Assembly (NCBI GenBank): GCA_029194665.1
Contig: JARFXO010000005.1
Location: 1 to 64,000 of the forward strand
DNA from: Nitrospira sp.
GTDB lineage: Bacteria; Nitrospirota; Nitrospiria; Nitrospirales; Nitrospiraceae
Direction of reading: 5' to 3'
DNA length: 64,000 bases
Position 1 is the first letter of the stretch; every line of letters starts with the position of its first letter. Positions 62,695-64,000 of this stretch are shown here, piece by piece. The position numbers were made by a program, and so were the translations under genes. Under the pieces are notes generated by a model, which made no database searches, was not told the origin of the DNA, and saw only the letters and a program-made list of their open reading frames with translations.

Positions 62695-63084
62695 ATGGAA
62701 GCCCCAGTGACGAAGATTGTCGTGGCGGACGATGACCGAATGCTTCGCAAGGCGACCGAAACCACCCTGCGTCGTCATGGATATGTGGTGTCGACAGCTT
62801 CCGACGGGGAAGAAGCCCTTCGTCTCATCCGGTCCGAGCACCCCGATATCATCGTACTCGACCTGATCATGCCGAAGGTCCAGGGATTCGACGTGCTCCA
62901 GACACTCAAGCAAGATGCCTTGACATCCTCCATACCTGTGATTGTGTTAAGCAGTCTTGCCCAGGATCGGGATAAACAAGAAGCGCTGAGTCTTGGAGCG
63001 GTCGCCTACTTCAATAAGTCAACATTTTCTCTGGGCGAGTTGGTCAAACAGGTTGAAACGGCACTCACTCAAGGACGGAATTAA
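62695..63084 (+). CDS. Single-domain response regulator (CheY-like)
   Basis: A 129-residue receiver domain: VVADDDRMLRKATETTL (acidic pocket), IIVLDLIMPKVQGFDVLQ (phospho-Asp), IPVIVLSSLAQDRDKQEALS (Ser) and AVAYFNKSTFSLGELVKQ (Lys). There is no output domain. It overlaps the next gene by one base (TAATG), so it is coupled to a PilB/GspE-type ATPase and may control type IV pilus or secretion motor activity. Confidence 0.92.
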   Translation: MEAPVTKIVVADDDRMLRKATETTLRRHGYVVSTASDGEEALRLIRSEHPDIIVLDLIMPKVQGFDVLQTLKQDALTSSIPVIVLSSLAQDRDKQEALSLGAVAYFNKSTFSLGELVKQVETALTQGRN

Positions 63085-64000
63085 TGGCGGAGTTTCAGGT
63101 CACCGAAGACGAACTGCGATCACTGTTCGTCGAAAATCTCGGGGTCATTGACCAGACGGACTTCGATAGGTCGACCAAGTTGGCTAAGCGACTGAGAGTG
63201 CCGCTCATGCACACCTTGGTCGAGCAAGGCCGCATCCCGCAAGCCTTTCTGCTGGACCAACTTGCCCGTAGTTGGAATGTCAGTTTTGTTGATCTAAAAC
63301 TCGGCATGGTCAAGAGCGAAGCAATCAATCTGTTGCAAGAGACCTTCGCCCGCAAGCAAGTCCTTATCCCGTTCGAGCGCCAGGGAACACAGTTGCACGT
63401 CGCCATGATGGATCCTCGGGAACTGAAAGTCGTGAATGAGGTGGAACGACTGACTGGACTGCGAGTACGTCCCTTCTTGGCCACGGAGGCCGCGATCAGG
63501 CGCGCCCAGCTCTTATACAGGAAGGAACTGCGGGAGATTCTCGAGCGAGCGACGACGGAAAGGACCACCGACTTGACTCCGGCTAGACAGCAGGAGATCA
63601 ACGAATCCACCATCGTGGAGGCCGCTCAGCGCGTCTTGCTCTACGCCGCTGTCACACGGGCGTCCGACATCCATATCGAACCGTTTGAGCTTGAAACCGT
63701 AATCCGCTACCGCGTGGACGGAGTGATGCGTGAAGTCTTCAGTTTGGCGTCGATGCTCCATCTCCCTCTGGTCTCGCGTGTCAAGATCTTGTCCGGAATG
63801 CGGATCGATGAGCGCCGCATTCCGCAAGACGGGCGGTTCGAAGCCGATCTCGACGGATTCAAAATAGATCTCCGCGTGGCTTCGGTCCCTACGCAGTGGG
63901 GTGAAAAACTCGTGCTCCGGATCCTCTCAAAGGACAATGTCATTATCGATCTGGAGGATCTTGGGTTGATCTCCTCGGACTATGAAATCGTGCTTCGCAA
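63084..64000 (+). CDS. PilB/GspE-type assembly ATPase, truncated by the window
   Basis: The first 305 codons of a type IV pilus or type II secretion ATPase. The N-terminal domain is MAEFQVTEDELRSLFVENLG to about residue 150, with RRAQLLYRKELREILERATT. Next comes EAAQRVLLYAAVTRASDIHI EPFE, the family signature, and RYRVDGVMREVFS. The Walker A box would lie just beyond the window. It overlaps the receiver gene and so is probably co-transcribed with it. Confidence 0.9.
   Translation, partial: MAEFQVTEDELRSLFVENLGVIDQTDFDRSTKLAKRLRVPLMHTLVEQGRIPQAFLLDQLARSWNVSFVDLKLGMVKSEAINLLQETFARKQVLIPFERQGTQLHVAMMDPRELKVVNEVERLTGLRVRPFLATEAAIRRAQLLYRKELREILERATTERTTDLTPARQQEINESTIVEAAQRVLLYAAVTRASDIHIEPFELETVIRYRVDGVMREVFSLASMLHLPLVSRVKILSGMRIDERRIPQDGRFEADLDGFKIDLRVASVPTQWGEKLVLRILSKDNVIIDLEDLGLISSDYEIVLR

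Overview
The window looks like a chromosomal stretch of a Nitrospira-type bacterium (phylum Nitrospirota). This is inferred from gene content, not from a marker gene: an archaeal/eukaryotic-type PheRS in an otherwise bacterial gene set, two multi-copy PCP_red-domain proteins in a non-photosynthetic context, a porin of the BBP2 type, and a carbamoyltransferase/SxtJ/SGNH/DUF5989 envelope cluster. GC content is moderately high.

Bases 1-13,500 are accessory DNA. They hold an IS5 remnant, the carbamoyltransferase cluster, a graveyard of nested IS5/IS256/IS30 fragments (5,426-7,277), and a minus-strand three-gene cassette (TupA-like ATP-grasp, YqcI/YcgG heme N-hydroxylase, DUF1989) that could make a small N-hydroxylated metabolite. 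An island follows with higBA and a TIR-SUMF fusion, bounded by partial copies of the 3' end of the initiator tRNA gene.

Bases 13,500-32,240 are mostly core genes. They run fmt, rsmB, rpe, pheS and pheT on the plus strand, then convergent thrS-infC-rpmI-rplT, tRNA-Val(GAC), an HU gene and a Fis-type regulator. Next comes an Rrf2 regulator followed by an assimilatory sulfate reduction operon: a sulfite/nitrite reductase with a TusA tail, an APS reductase, a TrpD2-like protein, CysD and a CysN-CysC fusion.

Bases 32,240-42,230 are a second accessory block with HicA, porin and YtkA-like remnants, an intradiol dioxygenase, DUF433/DUF5615 and ParDE toxin-antitoxin pairs lying between diverged copies of the cysNC 3' end, a patatin-like lipoprotein, an intact IS1202-type element with 16-bp direct repeats, and an MNT/HepT module inserted into another toxin-antitoxin pair.

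Bases 42,270-64,000 are core again: an Mrp ATPase, a PCP_red protein, yebC-ruvA-ruvB (no ruvC), an aromatic amino acid operon (pheA-hisC-aroF-tyrA-aroA), then cmk-plsC-rpsA, sppA with an internal amber codon, an HU/IHF gene, a four-copy PCP_red protein, a VCBS-repeat lipoprotein, a D,D-carboxypeptidase, Hpt and receiver proteins, and the start of a PilB/GspE ATPase.

The most unusual signal is a repeated geometry. Small toxin-antitoxin or TIR cassettes sit directly downstream of a complete host gene and are bounded by partial copies of that gene's 3' end. It is clear at the initiator tRNA and at cysNC, and a related arrangement is seen at an antitoxin gene.
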